A stretch of DNA of 64,000 nt, from contig NZ_VFSD01000012.1 of assembly GCF_014332515.1 (NCBI RefSeq), positions 109,681 to 173,680 on the forward strand, read 5' to 3'. This document shows positions 16,357 through 24,797 of this stretch, piece by piece. The DNA comes from Pontibacter beigongshangensis. Lineage in GTDB: Bacteria; Bacteroidota; Bacteroidia; Cytophagales; Hymenobacteraceae. The number at the start of each line of letters is the position of its first letter. Within the stretch, counting starts at the first letter, position 1. A program made the translations under genes and the position numbers. The notes under the pieces are model-generated. The model saw only the letters and a program-made list of their open reading frames with translations, was not told the origin of the DNA and did not search any database.

Positions 16357-17751
16357 ATGAACGAAAAACAGCACACCATAAAGGCTCCTGTAACCGTTAC
16401 GGGCATTGGATTGCATACAGGCATCGTGTCTAACATGACGTTTAAGCCTGCCCCTGCCAACCATGGCTATAAGTTTCAGCGCATCGACCTGCCCGGGCAA
16501 CCGCTGGTAAACGTGGATGTAGACAATGTGGTAGACCTCTCGCGGGGCACCACCATAGAGCAGAATGGTGCACGCGTAAACACCGTAGAACACACCCTGG
16601 CAGCTTTGGTTGGCCTGCAGATAGACAATGTGCTGATTGAGCTGGACGGTCCTGAGCCTCCGATCATGGATGGGTCCGCCATCGAGTTTGTACGGGCCCT
16701 GAGCTCGGTTGGCATGCAGGAGCAGAATGCCCTGCGCAACTACTTCGAGATCACCAAAGGCATCAGCTACAAAGACGATAGCCGCGGTGTAGAGATAGCC
16801 GCCCTCCCGCTCGACGATTACCGCCTGACCGTGATGGTAGACTATAACTCGCCGGTATTGGGCAGCCAGCATGCCTCCATCACCGATATTACACAGTTTC
16901 AGGATGAAATTGCCTCCTGCAGAACTTTCTGTTTCCTGCACGAGTTGGAGGCACTCTTTAAGCAAAACCTTATTAAAGGCGGCAACCTGAACAATGCCAT
17001 CGTGATCGTGGACCGTGTGGTGCAGGAAGACGAGCTGGCGCACCTGTCGGAGCTGTTGAACAAGCCGAAGGTTACGGTGCAGGAAGAAGGCATTCTGAAC
17101 AATACCGAGCTTCGCTTTAAAAACGAGCCTGCCCGCCACAAGCTGCTCGACCTGATGGGCGACCTGGCCCTGATCGGCCGGCCCATAAAAGGCCAGATTC
17201 TGGCGGCCCGCCCCGGCCATGCGGCCAACGTGGCCTTCGCCAAAAAAGTGAAGCGCCTCATTCAGGAGTCTGTCATCAAGAACATCCCGACCTACGACCC
17301 TAAAAAGCCGCCGGTTATGGATATAAACCAGATCGCAGCCACGCTGCCGCACCGGTACCCTTTCCTGCTGATCGATAAGATTATTCATTTGGACGAGACC
17401 ATGGTGGCCGGCATTAAGAACGTGACCATGAACGAGCCCTTCTTTCAGGGCCACTTTCCGGATAATCCGGTAATGCCAGGCGTGCTCCAGATAGAGGCCA
17501 TGGCACAAACGGGTGGTATTCTGGTGCTCAATGCCATGGAAAACCCGGACGATTACTGGACTTATCTGCTGGCCATCGACAAGTGCCGCTTTAAGCGCAA
17601 AGTGCTTCCCGGAGACACGATAATCTTTAAATGTGAACTGCTGGCCCCTCTCAAGCGCGGTATTGCCAAAATGGCTGGTCAGGCCTTTGTAAATGGCCAA
17701 CTGGTAATTGAAGCAGAGATGTCGGCAATGATTGTTAAAAAAGACGCATGA
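16357..17751 (+). CDS. lpxC/fabZ: Bifunctional UDP-3-O-acyl-GlcNAc deacetylase / 3-hydroxyacyl-ACP dehydratase
   Basis: The 464-aa fusion joins LpxC (about 1-305) to FabZ (about 325-464). LpxC commits UDP-acyl-GlcNAc to lipid A; its zinc and catalytic residues are visible in NTVEHTLAAL, PARHKLLDLMGDLAL and RPGHAANVAF. FabZ dehydrates 3-hydroxyacyl-ACP; LPHRYPFLLIDKI and GHFPDNPVMPGVLQIEAMAQTGG are its hallmarks. The fusion ties the enzyme using 3-hydroxyacyl-ACP products to the one competing for them, and is common in Bacteroidota. The frame opens at 16288, but 16357 gives the conserved MNEKQHTIKAPVTVTGIGLHTG start. It overlaps lpxA by 4 bp. Confidence 0.96.
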   Translation: MNEKQHTIKAPVTVTGIGLHTGIVSNMTFKPAPANHGYKFQRIDLPGQPLVNVDVDNVVDLSRGTTIEQNGARVNTVEHTLAALVGLQIDNVLIELDGPEPPIMDGSAIEFVRALSSVGMQEQNALRNYFEITKGISYKDDSRGVEIAALPLDDYRLTVMVDYNSPVLGSQHASITDITQFQDEIASCRTFCFLHELEALFKQNLIKGGNLNNAIVIVDRVVQEDELAHLSELLNKPKVTVQEEGILNNTELRFKNEPARHKLLDLMGDLALIGRPIKGQILAARPGHAANVAFAKKVKRLIQESVIKNIPTYDPKKPPVMDINQIAATLPHRYPFLLIDKIIHLDETMVAGIKNVTMNEPFFQGHFPDNPVMPGVLQIEAMAQTGGILVLNAMENPDDYWTYLLAIDKCRFKRKVLPGDTIIFKCELLAPLKRGIAKMAGQAFVNGQLVIEAEMSAMIVKKDA

Positions 17752-18539
17752 ACCAGCCACTAGCATACATACACCCGGAGGCGAAAATAGCTCAAAATGT
17801 TGTTGTAGAACCATTCTCCACCATCCATAAAAATGTGGAGATTGGCGAAGGCACCTGGATCGGGCCAAACGTGACCATTAACGAGGGCGCGCGCATCGGC
17901 AAAAACTGCAAGATTTTCCCGGGCGCTGTGATAGCCTCCGTGCCGCAGGACCTGAAGTTTGCCGGAGAAGTAACAACGGCCATTATCGGCGACAACACGG
18001 TTATAAGAGAGTACGTAACGGTCAGCCGCGGCACCATCGACAAGATGAAGACAGTGGTTGGCAACAACTGCCTGGTAATGGCTTATGCACACGTAGCGCA
18101 CGACTGCATGGTGGGCAACAACTGCATCATCGGAAACGCGGTGCAGATGGCAGGCCACGTAGAAGTTGGCGACTATGCCATTGTAAGTGCCATGAGCGCC
18201 ATACATCAGTTCGTAAAAATCGGGTCGCATGCCTTTATCTCTGGCGGCTGCCTCGTGCTGAAAGATGTGCCGCCTTACATAAAAGCAGCGCGGGAGCCGC
18301 TTTCTTATGCCGGCATCAACTCTGTTGGCCTGCGCCGCAGAGGCTTTGTGAGCGAGCAGATAAACGAAATACAGCAGATCTACCGTTTCCTGTTTATGAG
18401 CGGCCTCAACAACTCCCAGGCCCTCGACAAGATAGAACTGGACCTGATGCCGAGCACCGAGCGCGACGAGATCACCAATTTTATCCGTAACTCCGGGCGG
18501 GGCCTTATCAAAGGATACTTTTCAAAAGATGCTAATTAA
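17748..18539 (+). CDS. lpxA: UDP-N-acetylglucosamine O-acyltransferase
   Basis: LpxA starts lipid A synthesis by transferring a 3-hydroxyacyl chain to UDP-GlcNAc. The 263-aa protein is a left-handed beta-helix (about 1-190) with the active-site region AYAHVAHDCMVGNNCIIGN, then GHVEVGDYAIVSAMSAIHQFVKIG. A helical C-terminal domain follows (REPLSYAGINSVGLRRRGF and on). Its ATG overlaps the lpxC-fabZ stop by 4 bp, and it overlaps the ABC ATPase by 11 bp, so the genes are tightly coupled. Confidence 0.97.
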   Translation: MNQPLAYIHPEAKIAQNVVVEPFSTIHKNVEIGEGTWIGPNVTINEGARIGKNCKIFPGAVIASVPQDLKFAGEVTTAIIGDNTVIREYVTVSRGTIDKMKTVVGNNCLVMAYAHVAHDCMVGNNCIIGNAVQMAGHVEVGDYAIVSAMSAIHQFVKIGSHAFISGGCLVLKDVPPYIKAAREPLSYAGINSVGLRRRGFVSEQINEIQQIYRFLFMSGLNNSQALDKIELDLMPSTERDEITNFIRNSGRGLIKGYFSKDAN

Positions 18540-19161
18540 CCTAAGCAACTTAGGTAAACGCTATAATTACGAGTGGATTTTCCGGAACCTGACGTTTACG
18601 TTTGAGTCAGGCACCAGTTATGCCATACTGGGCCACAATGGCTCCGGGAAGTCCACTCTCCTTACCCTCATTGCGGGCCACAACCTGCCCAGCGAAGGCG
18701 AGCTTTCCTACTCGCTCTCCAACCAGCCCATTGCCCCCGAAAACGCATTCCGGCACCTCTCCCTTACAGCACCTTACCTGGAACTGGTCGAGGAATTTAC
18801 GCTGCAGGAAATGCTGGCCTTTCACGTCAACTTCAAGCCGCTGCGGCACAACATCAGCCAGCAACAACTCATCGAGCGGATGGGCCTGGAAAAGGCACGC
18901 CACAAGTTTGTGAAAGACTTCTCGTCGGGCATGAAGCAGCGCCTGAAGCTGGGCCTGGCGCTCTACGCCGACACGCCCCTGCTGCTGCTCGACGAGCCGA
19001 CCACCAACCTCGACAGCGAGGGCATCGCCTGGTACCGGGAGCACGTGGAACTGAACAAATCAGGCCGGATCCTGATTGTGGGCTCCAACATTGAGCATGA
19101 GTACAGCTTCTGCGACCAGCGCCTCCTCATTACCGACTACCACCCGGCAAGCCGCCGCTAA
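18529..19161 (+). CDS. ABC transporter ATP-binding protein
   Basis: The 210-aa ATPase has Walker A GHNGSGKST at 35-43, a signature of the form FSSGMKQRLKLGLAL, and Walker B LLLLDEPTTNLD. It is short and has no permease beside it. It overlaps lpxA by 11 bp, and this lpxA-ABC arrangement suggests a link to envelope lipid export or an unlinked partner membrane subunit. The transported substrate is not predictable. Confidence 0.93.
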   Translation: MLINLSNLGKRYNYEWIFRNLTFTFESGTSYAILGHNGSGKSTLLTLIAGHNLPSEGELSYSLSNQPIAPENAFRHLSLTAPYLELVEEFTLQEMLAFHVNFKPLRHNISQQQLIERMGLEKARHKFVKDFSSGMKQRLKLGLALYADTPLLLLDEPTTNLDSEGIAWYREHVELNKSGRILIVGSNIEHEYSFCDQRLLITDYHPASRR

Positions 19162-19185
19162 CCAAACTACACTTCCTCCTACCAT

Positions 19186-19215
19186 GCTCCGGGAGGGCAT
19201 TTTCATTCAAATAAT
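19186..19215 (+). repeat. Intergenic core repeat, copy 8
   Basis: GC end CTCCGGGAGG and A+T dyad ATTCAAAT, starting 25 bp after the ABC ATPase stop. It is joined directly to a module G tract. Confidence 0.8.
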
Positions 19216-19268
19216 CTGGTTGCTGGTTGCTAGATTGTTTAAGGTTGATCTGGAAATTTGAAGATGGA
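19216..19268 (+). repeat. Module G tract
   Basis: CTGGTTGCTGGTTGCTAGATTGTTTAA and then ATTTGAAGATGGA. The same wording is found in reverse at 63723-63817, next to core copy 28. This is a clear core-G junction. Confidence 0.65.
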
Positions 19269-19336
19269 ACGTAAACTACAGGTCAACGCTTCACGCTAAA
19301 AAGCCCTTCGTCTCACGTCCAGTGTCTTGAAAAAAA

Positions 19337-19366
19337 TCTACAGAAGGCCATTTTCATTAGAATAAT
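19337..19366 (+). repeat. Intergenic core repeat, copy 9 (degenerate)
   Basis: The A+T end (GGCCATTTTCATTAGAATAAT) is intact, but the GC dyad is lost (CTACAGAAGG). It is recognisable by position and wording only. Confidence 0.55.
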
Positions 19367-19432
19367 TGCCTCCGGCAAGAGAACTGTTAACTTTTACCTC
19401 TTCACTAATTTATATCTGATTGCCATTTTGCC

Positions 19433-19440
19433 TAACTTTG
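19433..19440 (+). promoter_or_regulatory. Candidate yebC -7 element (TAACTTTG)
   Basis: A TAnnTTTG match lies 23 bp upstream of the yebC start. No TTG at the expected -33 distance was found. Confidence 0.45.
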
Positions 19441-19463
19441 CAGCATCACTATAAACAGACACG

Positions 19464-20171
19464 ATGGGACGCGCATTTGAATTCAGAAAAGCCCGTAAGT
19501 TTAAACGTTGGGATAAAATGTCGAAGGCCTTTACCCGCCTGGGTAAAGAGATTGTAATAGCAGTAAAAGAAGGCGGCCCGAACCCCGAGTCGAATGCCCG
19601 CCTCCGTACCGCCATCCAAAACGCAAAGGGTGTGAATATGCCCAAAGACCGCGTAGAGGCTGCCATAAAACGCGCATCGTCTAAGGAAGAAAAAGACTAC
19701 GACGAAGTGGTATACGAAGGCTATGGCCCACACGGCATTGCCATTCTGGTGGAAACCGCCACCGACAACATAAACCGCACCGTGGCCAACATGCGGGTGT
19801 ACTTTTCGCGTGCCGGCGGCGCCCTGGGCAAAACAGGCTCCCTCGACTTTATTTTCACGCGCAAAGGCATCTTTAAGGTGGCCACCGAAGGCGTGGACAT
19901 AGAAGAGCTGGAACTGGAACTGATCGATTATGGCGCCGACGATATTTATGAGCACGAGGGAGAGATTATCGTAGAAACTGCGTTTACCGACTTCGGCACC
20001 ATGCAGAAAGCGCTGGAAGAAAAAGGATTGAATGTGATAACAGCTGAATTGCAGCGCATCCCCAACACCCGCACCGAACTCACCGATGAGCAGGCCGAGG
20101 AAATAGAGAACCTGATCGAGAAGATAGAGGAAGACGACGACGTACAAGCCGTTTACCATAACATGCAATAG
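19464..20171 (+). CDS. yebC: YebC/PmpR-family protein (TACO1-like)
   Basis: The 235-aa protein matches the YebC family: MGRAFEFRKARKFKRWDKMSKAFTRLGKEI at the start, and GGPNPESNARLRTAIQNAKGVNMPKDRVEAAIKRA soon after. YebC proteins were first described as DNA-binding regulators. Some are now linked to relief of ribosome stalling at proline stretches, and either role is possible here. The C-terminal domains end in an acidic tail. It is monocistronic, with a palindrome at 20280-20329 downstream. Confidence 0.95.
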   Translation: MGRAFEFRKARKFKRWDKMSKAFTRLGKEIVIAVKEGGPNPESNARLRTAIQNAKGVNMPKDRVEAAIKRASSKEEKDYDEVVYEGYGPHGIAILVETATDNINRTVANMRVYFSRAGGALGKTGSLDFIFTRKGIFKVATEGVDIEELELELIDYGADDIYEHEGEIIVETAFTDFGTMQKALEEKGLNVITAELQRIPNTRTELTDEQAEEIENLIEKIEEDDDVQAVYHNMQ

Positions 20172-20238
20172 TACGGGCCTTTTAACCGGAAAGCGGCTGG
20201 CCATCTGGTGCCCGCAGCACTGCAACAGGACTTTGCAG

Positions 20239-20268
20239 ATTATTTGAATGAAAAAGCCCCTCCGGCAA
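20239..20268 (-). repeat. Intergenic core repeat, copy 10
   Basis: A+T dyad ATTTGAAT intact; the GC end is CCTCCGGCAA, so its dyad is partly lost. It points away from copy 11, with the 50-bp palindrome between them. Confidence 0.75.
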
Positions 20269-20279
20269 CTATTTATGAT

Positions 20280-20329
20280 AGAACCTGGCGCCTCGTGATG
20301 TAGCGCTACATCACGAGGCGCCAGGTTCT
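20280..20329. terminator. Perfect 50-bp palindrome, probable terminator of yebC
   Basis: Positions 20280-20304 and 20305-20329 are exact reverse complements with no spacer. In RNA this would be a very stable hairpin, followed on the plus strand by CTTTTCG. It lies about 110 bp past yebC and between two outward-facing core repeats. Confidence 0.7.
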
Positions 20330-20392
20330 TTTCGTTTGGCGCACATAGTTATGCGCAAGCTTATATGATCAACTCAAAAACAGAGGCAGCAG

Positions 20393-20422
20393 TCTCCGGA
20401 AGGGCTTTTTCATTTAAATAAT
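20393..20422 (+). repeat. Intergenic core repeat, copy 11
   Basis: GC end CTCCGGAAGG and A+T dyad ATTTAAAT, 18 bp apart, preceded by GAGGCAGCAGT. The remaining DNA to glpD (20423-20691) shows no feature I can name. Confidence 0.8.
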
Positions 20423-20691
20423 CTGCCTTTTACCCCGCAATTCCTATGTGCAGGTGGATGCGCTGGCCATTAAGTGAGATCGTCTTTGCCTGGCCACTAT
20501 CCCTTCCAGAAAAACTGGCTGTGCGGCCAGAGGACAAGTCTGGAACAGGCATCTCAATGCCTTATACCTCTTGATGGGGAACAAAGGTGTACATGCGTTC
20601 AGAAAGGCAAAAAAGCAACCACACCGCCAGGCTTTATCCGTATTAGCTAACATACCCGATTCCAGACCCCACTTCTATAAGCACGAAAATA

Positions 20692-22293
20692 ATGGGAAAG
20701 CCACATAACCACTTTAACCGGCAGGAGTTTCTGGAGGAGATGGAAAGTGGTAAAATCTGGGATATTATTGTGGTAGGAGGAGGCGCTACAGGTTTGGGAG
20801 TGGCCCTGGACGCTGCCGCCAGAGGATATAGAACATTGTTGCTGGAGCAGTCTGACTTTGCCAAAGGAACCTCCAGCCGCAGCACAAAACTGGTGCACGG
20901 CGGGGTGCGCTACCTGGCACAGGGAAACGTGAAGCTGGTATATGAGGCATTATATGAAAGAGGACTCCTGCTACAGAATGCCCCGCACCTGGTAAAAGTA
21001 CAGCCATTCGTGATAGCCTGTTATAGCTGGTGGAGTAAAATTTTCTACGGAATTGGCTTGAAGGTATATGACTGGATGGCCGAAAAGCACCGCCTGCCGA
21101 AAACTACTTTTCTATCCGGGGCCGAAGTAAAACGGCTCTTGCCTAACCTGAAAACGAAAGGCCTCAAAGGAGGCATCTGTTACTACGACGGGCAGTTCGA
21201 TGATGCCCGGCTTGCCCTGAACCTGGCGCAGACATGTGCCGAGCACGGTGGAGTTTTGCTGAATTATGTCAGGGTTACCGGTTTAGTAAAAGATGCAGCG
21301 GGTAAAGTGGCGGGCGTGATGGCACAGGATTTAGAAACTGGCCGTGAGTATCAGCTTCAGGCAAAGGTGGTCATCAATGCCACCGGTGTGTTCGCAGATG
21401 AGCTCCTGCACATGGACTCCCCTTCTTCCGACCCGCTGGTAAGGCCCAGCCAAGGGGTGCATGTGGTGGTAGAGAGCTCTTTGTTGCCAGGAAATACAGC
21501 TCTGATGATCCCCAGGACTTCTGATGGGCGCGTGCTATTTGCCCTGCCGTGGTACGGGCATGTGCTGCTGGGCACAACGGACACGCCTTTAGAGCAATGC
21601 CACCTGGAGCCGACAGCCCTGGAAGCGGAAATTAGCTTTATCCTGCACACTGCCGGGCAGTACCTGAGCAGGAAACCCCAACGGAAAGATGTGCTCAGTG
21701 TCTTTGCCGGACTCCGCCCTCTGGCTGCGCACGGTAAATATACAAACAAAACAAAGGAGATTTCCCGCAGCCATAAATTACTGGTATCATTTTCTGGTCT
21801 GGTTACCATAACGGGCGGCAAATGGACCACTTACCGCAAAATGGCGGAAGACACGGTAGAGGCAGCCGTCGAAGCAGGCAACCTTTCTCCGGCCCCCTGT
21901 ACCACAGCACATATTAAAATTCATGGAGCCGAGGCCGATGTCGCCGGAACAGATCACCTCGCTGTTTACGGAAGCGATGCGGCTGGTATTTTAACCCTGA
22001 TTGCCGACCATCCGGAGTTGGGGAGAAAGCTGCATACGCGTTTTCCGAACGTACTGGCTGAAGTAGTGTGGGCGGCCCGGCACGAAATGGCCAGAACGGT
22101 AGAAGATGTGCTGGCACGGCGGCTACGTATTCTTTTCCTGGATGCCAGAGCAGCCATAGACCTGGCTCCCGACGTAGCAGCCGTAATGGCTGCAGAACTG
22201 GGGTACACCAGCAAATGGCAACAAGAGCAGGTGGCAGGTTTCACTAAATTGGCGAATCAGTATTTAGTAGAACCTTACAGGCCTTTAAAATAA
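20692..22293 (+). CDS. glpD: FAD-dependent glycerol-3-phosphate dehydrogenase
   Basis: The 533-aa enzyme oxidises sn-glycerol 3-phosphate to dihydroxyacetone phosphate and passes electrons to quinone at the membrane. The FAD-binding motif DIIVVGGGATGLGVALDAAARG covers about residues 24-45, and TSSRSTKLVHGGVRYL follows. WYGHVLLGTTDTPLE and GKWTTYRKMAEDTVEAAV are further conserved segments. A C-terminal helical domain of about 130 residues is present, as in GlpD. The length is normal for the family. No glpK or glpF is adjacent. Confidence 0.95.
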   Translation: MGKPHNHFNRQEFLEEMESGKIWDIIVVGGGATGLGVALDAAARGYRTLLLEQSDFAKGTSSRSTKLVHGGVRYLAQGNVKLVYEALYERGLLLQNAPHLVKVQPFVIACYSWWSKIFYGIGLKVYDWMAEKHRLPKTTFLSGAEVKRLLPNLKTKGLKGGICYYDGQFDDARLALNLAQTCAEHGGVLLNYVRVTGLVKDAAGKVAGVMAQDLETGREYQLQAKVVINATGVFADELLHMDSPSSDPLVRPSQGVHVVVESSLLPGNTALMIPRTSDGRVLFALPWYGHVLLGTTDTPLEQCHLEPTALEAEISFILHTAGQYLSRKPQRKDVLSVFAGLRPLAAHGKYTNKTKEISRSHKLLVSFSGLVTITGGKWTTYRKMAEDTVEAAVEAGNLSPAPCTTAHIKIHGAEADVAGTDHLAVYGSDAAGILTLIADHPELGRKLHTRFPNVLAEVVWAARHEMARTVEDVLARRLRILFLDARAAIDLAPDVAAVMAAELGYTSKWQQEQVAGFTKLANQYLVEPYRPLK

Positions 22294-22344
22294 CAGAAAT
22301 CATCTACCTGATAAAGAAGATTCTAGCGGCAGCAGAAGAAATCA

Positions 22345-22374
22345 TCTCTGGAGGGCATTTTTCATTAGAATAAT
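22345..22374 (+). repeat. Intergenic core repeat, copy 12
   Basis: GC dyad CTCTGGAG and A+T dyad ATTAGAAT, 18 bp apart, preceded by GCGGCAGCAGAAG. It lies between the convergent glpD and erythromycin-esterase-like genes and reads with glpD. Confidence 0.85.
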
Positions 22375-22397
22375 CCGGAAGTGAGGTACCCCCGCCA

Positions 22398-23678
22398 TCA
22401 GTAGTTCCATGGGTACAGCTCGGGCTCTCTGGCATTTTTCAACTTCAGGTGCAGCGGGTGCACAGCCTGACTCTCCTCAAAGTAGACGAAGGCATCGTAG
22501 CGCTCCTGGATAACGGATGGAACGTAATTGCCAAACTGTTCAAACTTAGGGTCATATACCACGCCTATCGCCCGGTGCGGTATAGGATTCCGCAACTCCG
22601 GCACCTCCCGCAGATCGCCGGAGAGCATAACCTTGTCCTCCTCGCTTATCTCATGCAGCATGGCTTCCCAGCTGCCGGGCCTTGCTTCGGGCACTTCCAT
22701 TTTCTGCATAGGGGCACCCCACGATTTCCCGGCTATCACAGTACCTTTATACGACCCGAAACCAACCAGCTTCACCTGATCCATGCCATACTTTTCGCGG
22801 GCCAGCTGGCCAATATTTAGCATGCCATCGCTGGCCATGTCGGTGGCGCGGGCATCGCCGATGTGGGTGTTGTGGGCCCATACAATCGCTTTGGAGTCTG
22901 GCCCGTGCAGCTCGAGCAGGCGGTCAAGTGTCTCCATCATGTGGGAGTCGCGCACGTTCCAGGAAGCTGGCCCTCCTTTAATCATGGCACGGTAGTATTT
23001 TTCGGCGTTTACGGTCACGAGCGCATTCTGCTCCACATTAAAGACATTTTCCTGGTCGTTCGGAAACTCAAGCCTTCTGGCAATTCGCTGCAGCATCTCC
23101 ACCACCTCGTTTTCACAGTCGGTTGGCACAAAGGCAGTAGCCTGTGCATAGTGTTGCGGGTCGCGGTTATAGGGCTCAAAACACCGAATAGCCTGCCTGG
23201 CAGCCTCTGCGGCCTGCCCGTCGTGCTGGTTCAGGAACTCAAGCACCTGCTCCAGCGACTCCCACAGGCTATACACATCGAGCCCGTAAAAACCGACTTT
23301 CTCCTTCAGGTTCCGCACATGGTTAAAGTCCTTTGCCCACTCCACCAGCGCCGCCACCTCCCAGTTGGCCCACATCCAGGTAGGCCAGCGCCGGTAAACC
23401 TGCAGCACATCGGCAATCTTGCTTCCTGCCTTTTCGTAGCCTTTTATAAAGCGGTTCAGGGCATAGCACTCGGGCCAGTCGCCTTCTACGGCTACAAACT
23501 GAAAACCTTTTTCCACTACCAGCCGCCTGGTGATGGCGGTGCGCCAGGTATAGTACTCCGAAGTTCCGTGCGAGGCCTCCCCCAACATCACAATTCGTGC
23601 CTCCCCGATCTCTTCCACCAGCCTGTCCAGATCTCTTTCCTTGGTTAGTGCGGTGTACGTAAATGGTGCTTTTGCCAT
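22398..23678 (-). CDS. Erythromycin esterase family protein
   Basis: The 426-aa protein belongs to the erythromycin-esterase (Ere)-like family. The motif GEASHGTSEYYTWR, the segment FVAVEGDWPECYALNRFIKG and a later IVWAHNTHIGDARATD with histidines are characteristic. Some relatives open macrolide lactone rings, but most chromosomal members have no known substrate, so resistance should not be assumed. The frame continues upstream to 23774; I place the start at the ATG at 23678 (MAKAPFTYTALTKE). The extra 32 residues cross a terminator and have non-coding character. Confidence 0.88.
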   Translation of the reverse strand: MAKAPFTYTALTKERDLDRLVEEIGEARIVMLGEASHGTSEYYTWRTAITRRLVVEKGFQFVAVEGDWPECYALNRFIKGYEKAGSKIADVLQVYRRWPTWMWANWEVAALVEWAKDFNHVRNLKEKVGFYGLDVYSLWESLEQVLEFLNQHDGQAAEAARQAIRCFEPYNRDPQHYAQATAFVPTDCENEVVEMLQRIARRLEFPNDQENVFNVEQNALVTVNAEKYYRAMIKGGPASWNVRDSHMMETLDRLLELHGPDSKAIVWAHNTHIGDARATDMASDGMLNIGQLAREKYGMDQVKLVGFGSYKGTVIAGKSWGAPMQKMEVPEARPGSWEAMLHEISEEDKVMLSGDLREVPELRNPIPHRAIGVVYDPKFEQFGNYVPSVIQERYDAFVYFEESQAVHPLHLKLKNAREPELYPWNY

Positions 23679-23770
23679 ATCTCTCAACTTTCTACATGCT
23701 GTTGTCCTGCTTTCCGAAAATTTTGCTGTATTGTACTTTTTTTTGTACGTGAAAGTTATGTAAAACAAAA

Positions 23771-23802
23771 GCACCCGCTCTACTTTGTAGTAAAGCGGGT
23801 GC
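23771..23802 (-). terminator. Intrinsic terminator after the DUF4197 lipoprotein gene
   Basis: A 9-bp stem (GCACCCGCT with AGCGGGTGC) is followed leftward by TTTTG. It sits 25 bp past the stop of the leftward DUF4197 gene and upstream of the next leftward gene. Confidence 0.85.
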
Positions 23803-23826
23803 CCACAAGGGTAAACTTATGTTATT

Positions 23827-24555
23827 TCATGATTGATTTTCTTTTGTGAAGACTCTCCTCAGAAGCTCCGTAGTACGTGCAACCGGATTTTCCCGGATAT
23901 TGGCCTCCTCCTGCGCGATCAGCAGAAACAGGCCATCCATCGCTTTCTGGGTGGCGTACTGGTCGAGCTCCGGGTTAACTTTCTGCACCAGCGGTATCTT
24001 GTTGTACTGCGTTACGATGTCGGTATAAAAGCGGGTGGCATTTGTTTTCTCCAGAGACTTCTGCACCACAGGCAAAAAGGCATCGCGCACCTGCGGCGAG
24101 GTGGTGCGGATCAGGTATTGCGTGGCGGCATCTTTCTCGCCTTTTAAAATAGCCCAGGCATCCTGTATCGTCATCTGCTTAATGGCCGACACAAAAATAG
24201 GCACGGCACTTTTGGCGGCATCCTCAGCCCCACGGTTCAGGGTAAGTATAAATTTATCTACTTCGTTGCCCAGGCCTATCTGCCGGAGCGTGTTCTCCAC
24301 CCGCTGCACATCCTCTGGAAACGGAATCCGGATCAGCGGATTTTTATAGTAGCCGTCCAGCTGCGAAGCCTGGCCGGAACCGTTTTTCACACCTACCTCC
24401 AGCGCCTGACGCAGGCCTGAGGCTACTTCCTCACGGCTTACAGCCCCACCGGTGCCGGCCATCACACCATCTACGGTTCGCTGAATTTCAGCCACCGTAC
24501 AAGCCGAAGCACCAAGGGCAAGGGCAAAAAATGAAGAATAAACAATTTTTCTCAT
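23827..24555 (-). CDS. DUF4197 family lipoprotein
   Basis: The 242-aa protein starts with a signal peptide and LGASAC lipobox (Cys19), so it is probably membrane-anchored in the periplasm. The body matches DUF4197: GLRQALEVGVKNGSGQASQLDGYYKNPLIRIPFPEDV at the start, then paired helices, and DQYATQKAMDGLFLLIAQEEANIRENPVARTTELLRRVF at the end. The family's function is unknown. It has its own terminator at 23771-23802 and stands alone between the esterase-like gene and the divergent cinA. Confidence 0.9.
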   Translation of the reverse strand: MRKIVYSSFFALALGASACTVAEIQRTVDGVMAGTGGAVSREEVASGLRQALEVGVKNGSGQASQLDGYYKNPLIRIPFPEDVQRVENTLRQIGLGNEVDKFILTLNRGAEDAAKSAVPIFVSAIKQMTIQDAWAILKGEKDAATQYLIRTTSPQVRDAFLPVVQKSLEKTNATRFYTDIVTQYNKIPLVQKVNPELDQYATQKAMDGLFLLIAQEEANIRENPVARTTELLRRVFTKENQS

Positions 24556-24587
24556 ATCTTAGAAGAACTTATGTGGAGCTCGTGTTG

Positions 24588-24765
24588 CGCCAACTTAAAA
24601 ATTAGAAATTCAAAATTAGAAATTATTATTAATCAGGTGCTGGATTCTCCATTATTTAGGGAGTTTTTCTACTGATCTCATGTGATCTCCATTAGGAAAA
24701 GCAGCATTTGGGTACCATGCTTCATTTTGAATTTCTAAATTTAACCTGGTGCAGCACCAGTTTAC
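24588..24765. repeat. Module E inverted arms in the cinA upstream gap
   Basis: The left arm (GTTGCGCCAACTTAAAAATTAGAAATTC) and the right arm (CATTTTGAATTTCTAAATTTAACCTGGTGCAGC) form an imperfect inverted pair. They resemble the arms at 14590 and 14782. No core repeat lies between them here. Confidence 0.45.
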
Positions 24766-24797
24766 TAATCCTAATCACAAATCAGACCAATTACAAA

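Noticed and set aside
16354..17868. A 504-aa open frame opposite lpxC-fabZ
   Set aside because: It is antisense to a gene with full catalytic motifs; its translation has no known domain.
22398..23678. Macrolide resistance call for the erythromycin-esterase-like gene
   Set aside because: Family membership alone does not show macrolide hydrolysis; chromosomal homologues usually have unknown substrates and no mobile element is nearby.
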